Of a stretch of DNA of 16,831 bases, positions 14,935-16,831 are shown one piece after another. How positions within the stretch are numbered: position 1 is the first letter of the stretch; every line of letters starts with the position of its first letter. The position numbers and the translations under genes are program-made. Under the pieces are notes generated by a model that did no database searches, was not told the origin of the DNA, and saw nothing but the letters and a program-made list of their open reading frames with translations. Origin of the DNA: Erysipelotrichaceae bacterium (GTDB lineage: Bacteria; Bacillota_I; Bacilli_A; Erysipelotrichales; Erysipelotrichaceae); contig JAEDOA010000019.1 in assembly GCA_016302195.1 (NCBI GenBank), positions 1 to 16,831 of the forward strand, given 5' to 3'.

Positions 14935-16042
14935 CGAACTTTATATAAAGTATTTAGCGGCAGTTCAGAACGAAAAGATGGGAGCTGTTAAAAAAGAAGA
15001 AGCCTATAAGAAGATCGCTTCACTTAAAATTGAATACAATAATCTGAACAATCTTAAAGACAATTTGCAAAGCATAGAGGACAAGTTGTTTTCACTCAAC
15101 AGAAAATTAAAGTCAATAAAATCCGAAATTAACTCTTTGACTAACGAAAAATCCAATCTTGGTTCTTTTGCTGAAAAACGAAAAAATGAAATAACCGAAA
15201 GAATGGTTGTACTTAGAAACGATCAAAAATCGTTGATCGGTAATATTACGTCTTTAGAAAAGAAGAAACAAGGATACAACACATTGTCTAAACTGGAAAG
15301 CAAAATTAGCAGTACGCTTCAACAGATCGAGGGGCAAAATAAGAAGATTGAGAAATTATCTTCTATCAGATCAAGTCGGTCTATCCGTGAAGAGTTATGC
15401 ACTTTTGAACTTGGCAAAAAACTCATACAAAAATTTGATTCCCTTCAAAACATAAAAGAACACCAATATATTATTTTTGGAGCATACCAGCAAGATAACA
15501 ACACCGCTAACGGTAAAGAAAATATTGAATGGCTTGTTCTTGAAGTGAAAGACGGCAAAGCACTTGTCATCAGCAAATACGCTCTTGATTGTAAGCAATA
15601 CAATACAAACAATACGGATGTCACCTGGGAGGATTGCACACTTCGCAAATGGCTGAATAACGATTTTATCAATGAGGCATTTTCTGCCGAAGAAAAGGCA
15701 AGGATTCCTACAGTGACCGTTTCTGCAGATAAGAACCCCGAATTTAGCACCAATCCAGGCAATGCAACGCAAGATCAAGTGTTTTTGCTTAGCATGACGG
15801 AAGCAAATAAATATTTCAGCTCCGATAGTGCAAGACAGTGTAGGGCCACGGATTATGTAGTTGCTAAGGACGCTTGGGTAGACGACAATGGCAACTGCTA
15901 CTGGTTGCTGCGGACGCCCGGCCAGTTTCAGAATCGTTTCGCCAATGTCAACTGTGACGGCGACGTCCGTGAGTTCGGAGACCGTGTCATAAACTCTCGT
16001 AATGCTGTTCGACCAGCTTTATGGATTAATCTGAACTTTTAA
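14900..16042 (+). CDS. Coiled-coil protein with C-terminal DUF6273-like (C-type-lectin-like) domain
   Basis: The 380-residue product has no signal peptide or membrane segment. Residues 1 to about 160 are a Lys/Glu-rich coiled coil. From about 188 to the end lies a domain I read as DUF6273-like: IIFGAYQQD, WLVLEVKDGKALVISKYALD, TWEDCTLRKWLNNDFINEAF, QVFLLSMTEANKYF, CRATDY, YWLLRTPG and AVRPALWINL. The last 40 residues before the stop have the layout of a DGR variable region (see 15902-16018). AAAGGAG precedes the ATG; the start overlaps the broken frame upstream. Codon use is more G- and C-ending than in the aro genes, which suggests transfer. No terminator follows directly. DUF6273 has no well-defined biochemical role; ligand binding through a lectin-like fold is an inference. 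Confidence 0.8.
   Translation: MKKDEEEKKKCNELYIKYLAAVQNEKMGAVKKEEAYKKIASLKIEYNNLNNLKDNLQSIEDKLFSLNRKLKSIKSEINSLTNEKSNLGSFAEKRKNEITERMVVLRNDQKSLIGNITSLEKKKQGYNTLSKLESKISSTLQQIEGQNKKIEKLSSIRSSRSIREELCTFELGKKLIQKFDSLQNIKEHQYIIFGAYQQDNNTANGKENIEWLVLEVKDGKALVISKYALDCKQYNTNNTDVTWEDCTLRKWLNNDFINEAFSAEEKARIPTVTVSADKNPEFSTNPGNATQDQVFLLSMTEANKYFSSDSARQCRATDYVVAKDAWVDDNGNCYWLLRTPGQFQNRFANVNCDGDVREFGDRVINSRNAVRPALWINLNF
15902..16018 (+). other. Candidate DGR-type variable region at the 3' end of the DUF6273-like gene
   Basis: Codons 335-373 run from WLLRTPG to NAVRPA. Between Gln342 and Asn368, constant-looking Gly, Val, Ala and Asn positions alternate with diverse residues. By hand count, 22 of these 27 codons end in C or T, the segment is about half G+C, and only 19 of 81 bases are A. 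CGT, TTC, TTT, TGT, TCT, GAC, AAC and AAT are what adenine-specific mutagenesis of AAC/AAT codons would give. The position just before the stop of a lectin-like domain also fits. No template repeat or reverse transcriptase gene is present in this window, so the call rests on pattern alone. Confidence 0.4.
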
Positions 16043-16831
16043 ATCTTCGAATCTGAAATCATCCACTCAAGAGCAGTAGGCGCAAATCTGTGTGTGAAGC
16101 AATCAAATCTTAATACCGTCGTAAGGTGGTCACACAAAATTTAGTTTTAGAGGTATGGCATATGAAGCGCAAGAAAAGCTTATTACCAAAAGGAATTCGC
16201 TACAAAGTCAGTTGATTCAAGTGAGGGTAAAATAGATGAACAAATGAGGTTATGAGACTATTGTCCTAACACTCGTTTTTAATGAAATATATTCACTAGA
16301 TATAGGCTCATCTTTATTAATATAAGGAATAAAGTCTTGTATATTGCAGAACAATATAAATATTTAGATTTTTGATTTCGCACAACAAAATAACTCCACT
16401 ATATCGCATAAATCTGCATATAATGGAGTTTTTATATGTTGTCATCATCGTATAGCCAATGAAAATGTCAAAGAGATGTATTAGAATTCCGATATGAATT
16501 GATAAACTTGCGCTTTCTTCTGTTAAACCAAATGATTATAATCCTCTTGGTATGATTTAAGTTTTAAGAATTTTAACAATAAACGTTATATTCATTATGT
16601 GGATGGACCTGCTTACAAATAATGATTATTGTAACAGACCAAATAAACGTATTTATGGAACAAGACACACTTACGATTCTAAATTTGAAAACATCATATA
16701 TATCGTTTGTGAGACTATCGAATATAACTATTTAATTCAATCTTCAATGAATAGATGGAATTACTTTTTTATGATCTAGAATTTCTTGGCGATTAAAGGA
16801 AAGCAGGATAGAAGTTGTAAAACTATTCATT
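16043..16831. other. Stretch without an intact gene; traces of decayed coding sequence
   Basis: No convincing full gene is present here. Several short frames look like gene fragments. An open run of 33 codons follows the upstream stop in the same frame (16043-16141). A 26-codon helical peptide starts at ATG 16155 and stops at 16233-16235. On the minus strand, a run from 16363 down to a stop at 16250-16252 reads like a protein C-terminus (DEPISSEYISLKTSVRTIVS). Around 16498-16622, two frames read KPNDYNPLGMI and NNKRYIHYVDGPAYK, each followed by a stop, as if one gene had been frameshifted. I recognise none of them. A hairpin sits at 16392-16433. Confidence 0.4.
16392..16433 (+). terminator. 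Hairpin with T run, probable intrinsic terminator
   Basis: AACTCCA (16392-16398) pairs with TGGAGTT (16424-16430). After one C-A mismatch, TATAT pairs with ATATA (16418-16422) and GCA with TGC, closing the loop TAAATC. Five Ts (16429-16433) follow. The A-rich flank on the left means it could also work on the minus strand. Confidence 0.6.

Noticed and set aside
15395..15778. Two minus-strand open frames inside the DUF6273-like gene
   Set aside because: Both are antisense to a well-supported gene and show no motifs or start signals.
16597..16779. 60-codon plus-strand frame near the right end
   Set aside because: There is no ribosome binding site, composition is not protein-like, and another frame over its first part reads more like a decayed gene end.
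16043..16831. DGR template repeat or reverse transcriptase downstream of the candidate variable region
   Set aside because: I looked on both strands for an A-rich copy of the segment ending in AVRPA and for reverse transcriptase motifs, and saw neither within the window.
1..16831. CRISPR array, tRNA or rRNA genes, insertion-sequence ends
   Set aside because: No regularly spaced repeats, cloverleaf sequences with CCA-type ends, or transposase genes with terminal inverted repeats were seen.

Overview
The window reads as chromosomal DNA of a low-G+C Gram-positive bacterium (Bacillota). An Erysipelotrichia or related Bacilli gut lineage is my best guess, not a proof. The base composition is AT-rich, the Shine-Dalgarno sequences are strong (AGGAGG type), and most genes end in classical hairpin-plus-T terminators. 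TGA is used as a stop and TGG for Trp, so the code is not the Mycoplasma one. The PPDK is 874 residues with the phospho-histidine at His455, as in the clostridial enzyme.

Layout. (1) 1-870: a lipoprotein of unknown function with its own promoter and terminator. (2) 905-4626: an unrecognised P-loop NTPase followed by ppdK (pyruvate, phosphate dikinase) and a terminator. (3) 4642-6102: a membrane-anchored surface protein with two InlB-type B repeats, a Pro-Ser-Thr linker and a bacterial Ig-like domain. (4) 6101-12451: a tightly packed six-gene operon encoding all seven shikimate-pathway enzymes plus chorismate mutase, helped by two gene fusions: chorismate mutase-3-dehydroquinate synthase and shikimate dehydrogenase-shikimate kinase. 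It ends in a hairpin whose loop contains the stop codons of two convergent genes. (5) 12426-14685: tmcAL (minus strand) and an alpha/beta hydrolase (plus strand), divergently transcribed from interlocked promoters. (6) 14700-16831: an accessory-looking segment with different base composition. It holds a small zinc-knuckle reading frame broken by a TAA, a coiled-coil plus DUF6273-like protein whose C-terminus looks like the variable region of a diversity-generating retroelement (DGR) target, and about 790 bases of non-coding or decayed sequence.

How the genes work together. PPDK interconverts pyruvate and phosphoenolpyruvate (PEP). PEP is a substrate of both DAHP synthase and EPSP synthase, so the neighbourhood is metabolically coherent, although ppdK and the aro operon are separate transcription units. 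In the operon, DAHP synthase, DHQ synthase, DHQ dehydratase, shikimate dehydrogenase, shikimate kinase, EPSP synthase and chorismate synthase run from E4P+PEP to chorismate. The fused chorismate mutase pulls chorismate toward prephenate. No pheA, tyrA or trp genes are in the window.

The most notable observations are the chorismate mutase-AroB fusion, a chorismate synthase lacking its second conserved histidine, and the DGR-like variable tail at 15902-16018 with no template repeat or reverse transcriptase in view.
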